A DNA stretch of 64,000 bases from Apostichopus japonicus (Eukaryota; Echinodermata; Holothuroidea; Aspidochirotida; Stichopodidae): positions 44,571,111 to 44,635,110 of the forward strand of contig NC_092576.1 of assembly GCF_037975245.1 (NCBI RefSeq), written 5' to 3'. Below, one piece after another: positions 48,971 to 60,000 of the stretch; positions within the stretch are counted from its first letter, which is position 1, and each line of letters begins with the position of its first letter. The notes under the pieces were generated by a model. The model searched no databases. It was not told the origin of the DNA and saw only the letters and a program-made list of their open reading frames with translations. The position numbers were made by a program, and so were the translations under genes.

Positions 48971-49406
48971 CAGTGGCGTAGCCACGGGGTGGGGGTGAGG
49001 TGTGGGCGACAGCCCCATGAAAGCTTGTCGCCACCACGTCGCCCTCCCACTGGGATTTTGGGTGTCGAAAAAATACATGTGCGAAATATATCTTTCATTG
49101 GTCAGCATGATATCGAATCTCCAGATGACCACTCATGAACGACCCTTCGACCGCGGACCGGCAGTAGACTATAGTTGCTGAAAAAACCTGACGTAGTTGC
49201 GCATAGGCCGAGATATGTCATGATATTTCAAGGCAACTTACCAGATTGTCTTTTTTCTTCTATTTCTCTAAACTATTTGATTACCATATCAGCGCCAACC
49301 CATGGTGGCACTCCACTCAGGTAGTAACAAGACGCCCTCCCAGGAATTGGTCAAGCCCCCCCAAGCGCCCACCCCCTCCACTGAAACAATCCTGGCTACG
49401 TCACTG
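48971..49406 (+). mobile_element. hAT-like miniature element, 436 bp
   Basis: Terminal inverted repeats are CAGTGGCGTAGCCACGGG (left) and TCCTGGCTACGTCACTG (right). The flanking 8-mers CATGTACC (48963-48970) and CATGTGCC (49407-49414) match at seven of eight positions. A weak relic of the shared core (AGCGCCAACCCATGGTGGCA) lies near the right end in reverse. Non-coding. Confidence 0.85.
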
Positions 49407-49602
49407 CATGTGCCACAGGTTTATCTGATATCAAAGTGAAAGCGGTTTCCACAAGAACAAAGAAAGCATATCTACATTTTTGTGTAACACCTACACAACT
49501 CAATCCCCACGCAAACAAGACTACCTACGTATAGTTTTCATTGAGGATTCCAATGATTCCTGCAATTTCTACCAATAACATATAAAAAGTCACTCCTGTT
49601 AT

Positions 49603-49928
49603 CGTGGCTGAGTTAGGGGTATTGGCAGAGGGGCGAGCATGGTCTGTATGGGCGCTTTCGATTTTATCTAAGCGGAGCGCCACCACAGGTTGGCGCAGAG
49701 CGTACAGAATTTTTTTGAGTAAAGATACTCCCTATATCGCCGGAAATGACCCTTTATGTATAGGTGTCATCGCCAACAAAATGTGACAAATGTCAATAGG
49801 TATATGAGAGCGCAATAAAAAAGTAAATAATCGCGAATAAGTAAAAAGTGGTGAATAGCTGAAAAGGGCGCAAGCTTTTCATTTGAGTTCGCCCCCCCCC
49901 CTCTGACTGTATGGACGCTCCGCCGCTG
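49603..49928 (+). mobile_element. hAT-like element with the SGAPPS core, 326 bp
   Basis: It starts CGTGGCTGAGTTAGGGGTAT and ends GCTCCGCCGCTG. It is flanked by a perfect 8-bp duplication CCTGTTAT (49595-49602 and 49929-49936). The core TATCTAAGCGGAGCGCC lies at 49666. The 3' part (AATAGGTATATGAGAGCGCA, TCGCGAATAAGTA) aligns with 35678-36192, from which it differs by internal deletions. Confidence 0.9.
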
Positions 49929-50034
49929 CCTGTTATGATATTAGAAACAAAGACTGATATGAGATGAGTGTGCCATATACCAACTGACGACTGATAACAG
50001 TATTACAGTGCATGTCCTAGCCTTTTGACATCGT

Positions 50035-51381
50035 ATGAATCTAGCAGACAACGTACAGGTACCGTCTGGTACCATTATTCGTTTTGAGCGCTATTTAGGG
50101 GTTCTAGGACAAAATCCCCCCGCCAAAATCCCCCCGGACAAAATACCCTCAAACCAAAATCCCCCCGGACAAGATCCCCCAGACAATATCCCCCTGACCT
50201 ATAAAAAGCCTGCCTGCAACAACCAGGGATGGCCCAGGTGTGACAGTCAAGGCATGGGACATTGTACTCGTTAGGGTACCGGTCAGGGGATTGGTCAGGG
50301 GACTGGTCAGGGTACCAGTGAGGGTACTGGCGAGCGTTACTGTGAGGGCTCCTGTTAGGGTACCTGTAAGGGTACCGGTCAAGATACTGGTCATGTGACT
50401 GGTCAGGTTACCTGTCATCATACTGGTCACTGTTCCGGTCAGGGTTCCACTCAGTGTACTGGTTAGGATACTGGTCAGGATACCAGTCAGGATACTGTCT
50501 GGGTACCGGTCAGGGGACTGGTCGGGAGATCATTGAGGGTAATTGCGAGGCTACCTGTTAGTGTGGCCATGGGATATAGCTCCATGGTGTGACATTCAAG
50601 GTACTGGTCAAAGTACTGGTCATTGAACCAGTACTAGTAAGGGTACGTGTCAGAGTATGTGTCAGAGTTCCTTTCAGCATACCAGTTGGGATACCGGTCG
50701 GGGTACCGGTCGAGGTACCGGCCGGGGTACGGGCCAGGGTACTGGTCATGGAGCCATTGATAGTACCATTGGGGTAGCACTGAGAGTACCGGTGGGGGTA
50801 CCGGTGGGGGTAACTGTCAGGAAAACTGTCAGGCTCACTATTAGGGTACCGGTCGGGGTATGGTCGGGGTACTGGTCCGGGAACCACTGAGAGTAGCAGT
50901 GAGAGTACTACTGAGAGTACCACTGAGGGTACCGGATGACGGTACCAGATGACGGTACCGGATGACGATACCGGGGACCGAGGGGAACGGGGGACCGGGT
51001 TGACGCACTTTTGTAAAGAATCGATGGGATTTTTTATAACTTGGGAACATTTTGTCCTGGGGGGACTTTGGCTTGGGGGGATTTTGTCCTGGGGGATTTT
51101 GTCCATGGGGATTTTGTCTAGGGGGATTTGGCTCTGGGGGTTTTGTCCTAGGGGGATTTTTTCCTTGGGGGGATTTTGTCCGGGGGGATTTTGTCCTGTC
51201 ACCCTATTTAGGTATTAGTATTGGACCAAAAACAGTATTAATGTCGGCACGAACCAAACGTTACAGAAAGCTCAAATGTTGTTTGTCCATCTCTATCATC
51301 CCTGGTGGAACCATGGAAATATTTGAAAGATGTCAACACTGCGGCAAGTCCCCCAGACATTTTGATATGTTACCATTATAG
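50035..51381 (+). pseudogene. Small reading frame interrupted by a foldback element
   Basis: An ATG at 50035 opens a frame (MNLADNVQVPSGTIIRFERY) that runs into the element at 50100. On the far side, directly after the second target duplication, the frame resumes and runs to a stop at 51379-51381. It contains ARTKRYRKLKCCLS and, near the C-terminus, CQHCGKSPRHFD. Subtracting the 1104-bp element and one 9-bp duplication removes 1113 bp (a multiple of 3) and leaves 77 codons. I recognise no family. A 77-codon frame can occur by chance, so its status as a former gene or exon is inference. Confidence 0.35.
50100..51203. mobile_element. Foldback (possibly MULE/FB-like) element with iteron arms
   Basis: The 1104-bp element has ends GGTTCTAGGACAAAATCC on the left and the complement of GGTGACAGGACAAAATCC on the right. 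It is flanked by a perfect 9-bp duplication CTATTTAGG (50091-50099 and 51204-51212). The arms are tandem iterons of ~15 bp: CAAAATCCCCCCGGA on the left (50108-50210) and the complementary GGGGGGATTTTGTCC on the right (51050-51196). The middle (50260-50990) is a minisatellite of GGTACCGGTCAGGGTACTGG type, itself palindromic at GGTACC. A 9-bp duplication suits Mutator-like and Drosophila FB-type elements (inference). There is no transposase. The long open frames across it, on both strands, come from repeat periods divisible by three. Confidence 0.85.
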
Positions 51382-51510
51382 TTAACAAGTTGGGTAAAGC
51401 CTGTTCAGGGAATGATGATAAGCAGCCCCTCCACTTTTATGTTTTTGAAAAAATACTATACACTCAAAGCCAGATTTTTAAAGCAAAAATAATTTGGCTC
51501 AGGAACTAAT

Positions 51511-51626
51511 CAGGGGCGGATCCAGGGGGGGGGCCCGGGGGGCCCGGGCCCCCCCTTTTTGAAAATCCTGATTTTTTTTTTTTTTTTTTTTTTACCGCGC
51601 TCGAGGGAAAGTGCCCCATGCGTGAT
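51511..51626. mobile_element. Fragment with hAT-like terminus CAGGGGCGGATCCAGG
   Basis: CAGGGGCGGATCCAGGGGG at 51511 and a palindromic GGGCCCGGGGGGCCCGGGCCC patch are followed by poly-T (51573-51593). It directly abuts the next element, so nesting is possible. No own right end. Confidence 0.45.
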
Positions 51627-51871
51627 CAGTGGCGTAGCTACGGGGGGCCTGAAATTGCAGACATGAGATCCATATTTTCAGGCTAGGTACATGCTGCTTA
51701 GAATACTCGGGAAGTGCCGTTTCCGGCCATCTGGGGGGTTTGTAAAGCCAAAAATTTTCTTGTACGCTCCGCGCCAACCAATGATGGCGCTCCGCTTAGA
51801 TATTCTTACGTTCAGGCGCGGCTGGATCAGTCAGACCCCCCCCCCTGTCACAAATCCTGCATCCGCCACTG
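51627..51871 (-). mobile_element. hAT-like element with the SGAPPS core, 245 bp
   Basis: Terminal inverted repeats are CAGTGGCGTAGCTACGG (left) and TGCATCCGCCACTG (right). The core is in reverse (GTACGCTCCGCGCCAACCAA...GGCGCTCCGCTTAGA, 51761-51800). It is the reverse of 35362-35563, including GGGAAGTGCCGTTTCCGGCC. The flanking 8-mers TGCGTGAT and ATATGTCA do not match. Confidence 0.8.
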
Positions 51872-52161
51872 ATATGTCATTGAATATTCCACAAAACAAC
51901 TTTTTATGTCCACGAAACTGTCGAAACATGATTTTCACTACTGGTAGAGATATAAAATATTGGGAATTCTGAATTTCCTGCAAGCATGCGGCTGTGCCTG
52001 TTCAATACTCACTACTGTATCGCCTTAAAAAATGATGAGTGGAAATAGTTTCTCCAGGACCGTATCGTATCGTGGGTATCGAGTGCGTCTGATGTACGAA
52101 CGTACGTAGTACGTACGTACGTCTATGATGATATGCACTGTACTGTACTGATAAAAACATA

Positions 52162-52362
52162 GGTGAATTTCACTCCATGGGAGTGATCACTGAGCACATT
52201 CCGGTATAAGAGTGAATTTCCACTCCATTTGAGTAAATCTTAACTCCTAATAGAGTTATATTCACTCATATTAGGAGTGAGGGTTAACTCCAATAGAGTT
52301 AAATTTTACTCTTAATTTGAAGTGCGCCGAGTGATCATTCCAATGGAATGAAATCCACTCAT
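52162..52362. mobile_element. Miniature foldback element, GTGAATTTCACTCC ends
   Basis: Left arm GTGAATTTCACTCCATGGGA then GTGATCAC; right arm is the complement of GTGGATTTCATTCCATTGGA then ATGATCAC. The middle has further GAGTTAA/TTAACTC and GAGTGA/TCACTC pairs. About 200 bp, non-coding. Confidence 0.75.
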
Positions 52363-52792
52363 TTGTTTTTAGAGTGTTGCTAGATATATGAAAAAGAAAT
52401 TTACATACCAATACATGTTATCGGTCATCGATTGGCACAAAAAGCCAGATTCTGATGACAGCTGCCTCAAGAAACCCAATAAATGGCCTAATAAGCACCG
52501 AGCCATCAATGTGGACCATTACCGAAACATCGATGCGTGTTAGTCTTCCACCCCCTTCCTCTAATGCTATTTAAGTCCACATGTGGGCATATCCTGCAAA
52601 TCTACCGGTAGCCCACAGGGGTTTGAGTTGGGAGAAAGGCCTTGACAGCTTGAAACGACAAATGATGCCAACTTCCCTCAAGTTAAAAGTCTGGCTGAGT
52701 TGGCAAGGCCAGTCAGCATGAAAGAGAAAAAACTTTTTTTGCATTTCTGTCACCAAAGTTGCACATCTTTTTGGTTGCTATTTTGCCTCACA

Positions 52793-52957
52793 GGTGCCAT
52801 CTCCTGCGATCTGGGGGGTGCTGAAATCTCAAATTTTCTCTGTACGCTCCGCGCCAACCAAGGTGGCGCTCCGCTTAGATAGTAAACTCCGCCCCCCCCA
52901 CAAGAAAAAACAGCCCCCCATGGCCCCCCCACTCAAAAAATCCTAGCTACGCCACTG
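52793..52957 (-). mobile_element. Truncated hAT-like element with the SGAPPS core
   Basis: In reverse it begins CAGTGGCGTAGCTAGGATTT (52957 downward), then a poly-G patch, then the core CTATCTAAGCGGAGCGCCACC...GGTTGGCGCGGAGCGTACAG, and ends in GATCGCAGGAGATGGCACCT. The distal terminal repeat is missing. Confidence 0.75.
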
Positions 52958-53208
52958 TGCGTGAAATTTTTTTTGTAAAATAAATTTGCAAAAAGAGTAC
53001 ACCATCATTCTGATAAAGTGAAGGTGAGAGGGGCACTCTGACTGCATCAATAGTCTCCATCTGGAAGGGGGCATCCAAGATGAAATGGCCTGGAGTAGCC
53101 TGGTAAAAAGTAATTTGCATCACCACCTACTCCCCAAAGACGTAAATCCCAGCTCATTGCTCGAAATTGCCAAATTAATATATGCCCGGCAAACCATGAA
53201 TACATGAT

Positions 53209-53399
53209 TTATTGGAAATAAATTTTACTCCAAACTTTCACGAAAAGTAGCACCAGATTGCACCGAGGACCTCCATATTTTGTGAAATTTTCCCAAAGGG
53301 GAGGGGGGCACCCACTCCCCTTAGACCCCTCCCCCAGGACGACGATTAGGCATTTCCCATCTGGGCCCCCCCTTCGGCGAAATCCTGGATCCGCCACTG
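53209..53399 (-). mobile_element. hAT-like terminus, fragment
   Basis: CCTGGATCCGCCACTG ends at 53399. With the adjoining GGGCCCCCCC it matches the CAGTGGCGGATCCAGG type of end. The opposite end was not found. Confidence 0.5.
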
Positions 53400-56300
53400 C
53401 TAATGGTATACAGGCAGTTTTAAACTAAAATCGACAGTGAATATTACATGAATTGCATCAGAACATAATTTAAGTAATGTATAAATGCACGCGCAGTTGC
53501 AACTGTTCACTGTACAGTATGTTTAATTTGTTTTCACTCCTCAGAGGAATACTGCTACAAACAGTCAAACAACAAACAATTCTCAAATGATCAGGAATAC
53601 AACAGAAAGTGTCCCTTTGTGTACACTACTGTACAGTATACTGTGTTGCTGACTCAAAACATAAACAGAGATAGAGGCAGTGAATGTGATTGCTTAAAAT
53701 TCATCAAAAATTGTTGACGATTTGTTTTTTTAAACTTCTACCCAGAAATCTTGCGTATTACCAAACACATACAGTAGTGGAGATTAGCATGATATTAAAA
53801 GACGAGACACAATAAAAATTGTACAACCATATTAAGGCAGTTGATTGCATTTTTAATCCCAGTTTATATTTTCCACAAGATTTATTTCACATAAACCAGA
53901 ATACTTGCACTATTTCATGACCTCAATTTACTGACCTCTCTCATACATGAGAAACATTTTGGGAACTAACTTATACCTCAAGTATTTATCTTACCAGTAT
54001 AGGCTGTATCTAATACCGTAACCAATGTTAATTACCACAATATCATGGAGTTTGGAGGGACAACATTATACACAATACCCCTGGATTGTACAATTTCATA
54101 CCTATAGTTACAAATGTTGTGGTTTTACAGTATGTTTCATTGAGCTGCACTAGAAGGTTTCCATGACATTGGTGCTAGTTGCATGTGCCTTTGCTGTATT
54201 CACTCCCCTCAATTTTGAGGGAAAATAATATAAGTTTGTTTAAAGAGTAAACTGTTTCTTGGTGTAATGAAAGACCACAAGCTTTCAGTAATTAAGTTAG
54301 GCCTAATATTGTAAAATTTTCCCATAGCATAACCCTTGAACCCCACTTGTAGAATTGTGAAACTGTGGTTCAGAAACTATGCAGTGTGCCACTGGAGATT
54401 TTGAGGGATAACAAGTTTGAAAGACTTTTATAATAGTAATATGCTTAACAAATGCCCTTAGTCCTGCACAAGTATCTGTGTGGTAGTTGTTGAAAATAAC
54501 TGTACTATGGCTTGCTGATCTTGCTTGGAATACAAAATTAAAACATCTTAATTAAAACATGAGAAATGCATTTCAGTTAAAGCAAGGTAAGGCAGCAATA
54601 TATCCAGTAACCTCAACACTTAAGCATCAGGACCACTTCAGTTATATAACAAGTTCCATGTTCTTGACAAGCAGCTGCAAATGTTCCCTAATACTTACAA
54701 AAACATGTGGTGCCACAATGTCACCAAACTAAAACATTTCAAGAAGTACATTGCAAAAGAATGAGTCCATTTATACAGTTAAATATGTAGAAGACTTCCC
54801 ATGAAGACTGGTCTGCATTCTCTTGGTTCTGTCTGCTTGAAGCTTATAATAATTTCCTCTTTCTTTTATATGGTGTAACAGTGTAACATATCCTGGAACT
54901 AGTTAGTTTTCTGTTACTGCTCTGCATTTATGTGACGCAAATACTATATTACTGTACCAACCCAACAACTATTCCCAGCAACCTCCTACCTTCATTGAAA
55001 GATGTGCTGTGTCCCAGAGGATATATACGAGACGTGTGAATCTACTTCGCGATTTACAGCACATATTATTGCTTTGCTTGGCATCGGCTTCTATGCAAGC
55101 TTTTAATCGATAAGCCCAACAAAGAGCTACACCACTATGTACAGCATGATGAAAAGCTTGGTTGAAGATTGTATTCACCCCACTGTAAAATGTGTGATAA
55201 TCTTGCCTGGCATTTCTAATTAGAGCATATCCTTTGCTGTATCAGCCTGTAGATCTATCCATCTGTTGGTACAAAAAGAAAAGCTTTCTCTTAAAGATAT
55301 GCTGATTTGGTCCCAATTATAGAGCGCAATATAGTTGGAACGTTTTGCGATTACCGAATAGACCTCGCACTCTACAAACGAAGAACACAATGGACTGCTT
55401 TACAAAACTTAATCTCCTGTAAATCAGCCAATATTTTAATCATCTCACAACCTTTCATATATACTATTTTCACTGTCAATTTCATTCGTTTATCCATCCC
55501 ATTTTGGGCCCATTAATTCTTGATTCATCTTGCCTTGCATACAACATTGAACATTTTATTTATGCAGCCATGAATTAAATTGGAGCTGAAGCAGCCCCCT
55601 ACCATAGCAAGTGCTTTTAAAAGTTGCAAGTTATTTAAGCTTTACCAATTGTAAAAATTTCAAAATTTAAATATACATGTAAATTTTATGTGGACCTAAC
55701 CTGACAATTTGATGTTGTCCTGCATTGACCTTTAAGAGTGAAAAACAAGTGAGTGGATATGGCTCTAGTGTAGTTAAATACTATGGAGACAGAGGAAAAG
55801 ATACAACCACATTGACCAGATCATACACAAGTTTTCATCCCTTCTGATTGTTTCTTTCTTCATTCCATAACTTTGGAATTACCTCAGATGTTACTCGTAT
55901 TTGAGATAATAGAGTCCTATGATATCAAGTTTATGCGATGTCAAACCTACATAATATTAACTTACTTTTTGGTTAATTCAGAAAATATCTTCCATTTTGC
56001 TGTCAATGATGAAGTAGGTCACCACGTCAGTCTGTCCCAGACGACATCTGTGCTCTAGCTATGATTGCTACCGTTCCAGCATTGACTTTTCACTGCATGG
56101 CAGCTACATCGTACAGTGTTATTCCCTTGGATAGTGGGCTGTTGTCATTCATCTTGAGAATGTTGATCATCAAATTTGTCTGAGAAAACATTAACAGTGC
56201 CAATCAAATAAATATCAAATGGCCAGAGTGTAGATGTGCATTATTTCAACTTTTATTGTACACTTCTCTCCAGTATATTTTGAGCCAATACAGAACTCAG

Positions 56301-57046
56301 ATCTTTAACACTGAATATTGCACATTTAGTCAACTTGGTATTACTTATGGATCTAAATAGACTTAACAAAATGACTTATATGCAAGAGAGGGGGTAGAAG
56401 GCTTTATCAAATTTTTGTGTTGTATAGACTTTTGGAGGATGTTAACTTTTAATTAGGTGCACTCTGCTTTTGTAACACTTACATTATGGAACTGTACTGA
56501 CTCAATAACCTTTTAGACGCATGGCATTGTTATTTTGTACAAATTTTGGCCAGTTATAAATAAGACACAAAAGAAACACAATGCATCATTTGAGAGACTT
56601 AGATTAAAGGTATTCTGCATTGGCGCAAATTTGATGCTGGATTTTCAAGTATTATATCCTTTAACTGTTTTTATTTATACCCTCACCGGGATATTCAGAC
56701 ATCTTACAGTACAGTGGTGTTTAGACTGTCTGAGAATATTTTGGAGAGTAAAGACTTCCAAGAACTTTTTGAAAAGTTCTAGCAATTATAGCATGTCTTA
56801 TTCAATACAGGCTACTAAGTTACATTTGCACGGTGCCTTCAGTCTCTAATAATCTAGACATAGCTACTGTGCAGTACGGTATCTGGTCATGATATAGGGC
56901 AATGTACAGTAATATTATTGTCCAGCAAAATCTAAGGCCATATATGATGCATACATGCACAGTAGGCTAAGAAGTTAAGCTGACCTACTTGAAATCTAAT
57001 TTCTCTGGCAGTTGGTATTAATTTGTAGCACAAACTACAGACCAGT
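53400..57046. other. Non-coding stretch
   Basis: No repeat copy or supported exon. A 69-codon frame on the minus strand (54969-55178) with several Cys has no recognised domain or splice context. Confidence 0.5.
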
Positions 57047-60000
57047 TTACCATTGACCAAATGCTGCTGGAAGACTGCACCAATCAATCTGAATGTTTTT
57101 TACTCCGTCTATTTCTTCTACTTTCCATCCCATTTCAGCCGGAGAGGGTATCTCTGGGATCTGTTCTAAGCATCGACGAAATATATGTGTCTGATAATTT
57201 GCACGCATGATATGCTTAATGAGGGAGTCTTTATTTGGAGGAAGTGACTCTTCAGCACAAGTACCAAGGCGGAACATCCTATATCGGACGGCATTCACAT
57301 CTGTTGCTTTCTGTTGGCCATACATATGGTACACAAATTTGTCCAAATTTGAAATAAGCTGATCTGAATCACAACCAGTAAATGGATGGAACCCAACAAG
57401 TGCAGATGCAACATCCATGCCAAGTTGACTTGATGTCAAGAGTGCGAACTTTGTCACCACGGCCAGTGTGTAAGAATAATGGTGCAGTAAAGTTTTGTGA
57501 ACAACCTAAGCTGATAATGAGCAGTGTCAGTGTCCATAATTTTTATGATAACTGCTGGTTGATCTGTTGGGAATTGCACTGATTGCAATTTTTTCTGGGC
57601 ATAGTTTGCGTGTAGAAGTAGTCTGGTATCAGCTTCTTCGTGACTGCAATGAAGCTCTGGTATGAGATCTGCTTTCACCACTCCACAGTCAGCCTTAAGG
57701 GCATGACAGTCTTTTCCATGTGCACTAAATATTGTAACACCTTTGTAAGCCTCTACTAGACACCTTTGCCATGCATGAAACAAGTATTCAACAAAAGTTA
57801 CCTTGTTCTCACTTACACTTAAAAACTTTTTTTCCACTGGGTTGGTCGCTTCTGGTTTGTATTATTAGATTGAATTTTGATGACTTGGATTCCAGTGGTA
57901 GCACAGTGATCTCGTTCAGCATTCTTTATGCTTATTTCTGGGTATGTATCAGTTACAAAATGAAGCTCTGTTGAACCTGACCTTTCAGCCTGCCTGACTA
58001 ACTTCTGCAAAAGAGACTTGGCTAAAATATAGAAGGTTGCAGATGCAGAAGCTGAATGTAACATCTGGAGCATGGCCATCCCATCAATAATCCAAATACT
58101 TCCTGCTGGTATGTCCTTAACAATCGCTCTTTTTTCTGCAGCAGACTCTACGCAATGCATGAGTGTTGCCTTATTAGTTTTTACCAAGGCTCTTTGTTCT
58201 GTGGCAAATGTTAGTGGCAATGGACCAAGACAGTAAGTCATTAGGTTCTGGATGTCAATGTTCCGTACTTTTGCAATGAAAACTAACCTTGCAAGAAGCT
58301 TTCTGGCAGCCTTCAAAGTCACTGTTTTTCCTTTAACTTTTGTTATTGTCTTTTTTTTTGGCAGCTTGAAATGTTGCAAGATTGCAACGCTTGATTGGGT
58401 CATAAAAGCGTGTGCTTTCTTTTTGAAGGTTGCTTCTACACAATGCTGTAAACTTAGTGACACCAATTTCTTCTGCTTGCATCAAATCATGCTTCACCTT
58501 GTCAGACGCAACAACACCAGACGAAAGATGTAAAAGATTGTCTCCCTCCACATCAAATGGGTTAACCATATTGCGCACAATGCTCACAATTGATTCCACA
58601 TCCTTCTCGTCACGCTCAATTTTGCTCTGGTCAAGATCGTTTCTAATTCTTGCTTTTCCCTTCTTTGCTCTCATTGCCTTGCATTCATTTGTAATGGCTG
58701 AGCACTGATGTTGTGTAAGCAGCCAACGCAGTACAGCCCTATGGTTTTTGTAAACCCGACCAGTCCTCCTTTTGTCTTAGCATCTCTGTTGACAGTTTGC
58801 TCAATGCATATATCACACTCTACCTGAGCAAATCCATGTCCTTCTTGTCGCTGATCTGCAAATTCTCCACTAGACAAAGCATCGTATGTCAGAGGATGTG
58901 TGGTCTGCAAATCACACATTTCAAAATAATATGCTGATAAGTACCTTGAATAGTTTGGTCTTTCATATGCAAACATCTACGGAAGGATCCTCCGGATGAT
59001 GGACAGATGAAGCTGCCAATTGCTTGTTCTAGTCGCTCTGGTGAGAAGCAAAACATTTTCAACTGTATTCACATATGAAGACCAAAATGCAAATGTTTGG
59101 CTCTCCTTGTTCATCTTTGCAAGAAAATCTTGGAAGGATGACACTACACTCTGGAAATCATTGCTACTCACAATACTTAACACTTCCTTCTTGTGAAAAC
59201 CTGATTTCAACTTAGTTAAAATGTCATTTATAGTAACTCTTACCTGCTCAGGTACGCATTCAATATAAGCCTCCCACTGAAAATTGCGTAAGGCATCATG
59301 CATCAGCTTATGGGTACGCATGCTGCGGTTGTAGTGATGCCCATTCATCACTCCGTTGATGGAACCCAAAGCAATCACACCAGATTCGATCATTATGTCT
59401 GAAAGACCCTCATCTTTATATCGCTTTCCAATGCAAGCCAAATGTGTCATCTTAGTGTGGAACAGCCCAAGACGAATGACAAGCCTTTGCTTTAATGTCT
59501 CATCCCGCCATCGAATTTGTTGTGCTTTGGCATAAATAGCCTGGTAAAAAACAAGGACCATTACATCTTGCCCCAAACTTTCTGCATACTTCAAGGATCG
59601 TGTGAGGGTGGTTTGAACAGTATCCATCTCTGTTGGACTGGCATTGAGTACTGGCAGATAAGCAATTACTGATCTCTGTGGAATTTTCGTTGAGAGGTAG
59701 GTGTTAAAGCCAAACCACCATGTGATGCCACTAAACTTTGACCTTACTTAGTTGTATGCCATGTCAAGGTTACGTCCATCAATCTCTGAACCTTCATAAC
59801 TGTTGTTACCCACATCTACATCTTTACCAATGCAAAAGGGACCTCCTTTTTCCCCACAACCCAAAAATTGGGTGATTTCTACTGGAGGAGGCTGTAATGT
59901 TCTGGCCCTTGTCCTTTTCATTGCTGGTGTAGAAGTAATGCGAGCTGATTGCCTTGGCATCTGAATCATAATGCCATTTGTGCTATGGGTGGTTCCCTTG

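Noticed and set aside
50558-51202. 214-codon Pro/Gln/Lys-rich frame on the minus strand
   Set aside because: It is a translation of the 15-bp iterons and the GGTACC minisatellite. The frame stays open because the repeat unit length is divisible by three.
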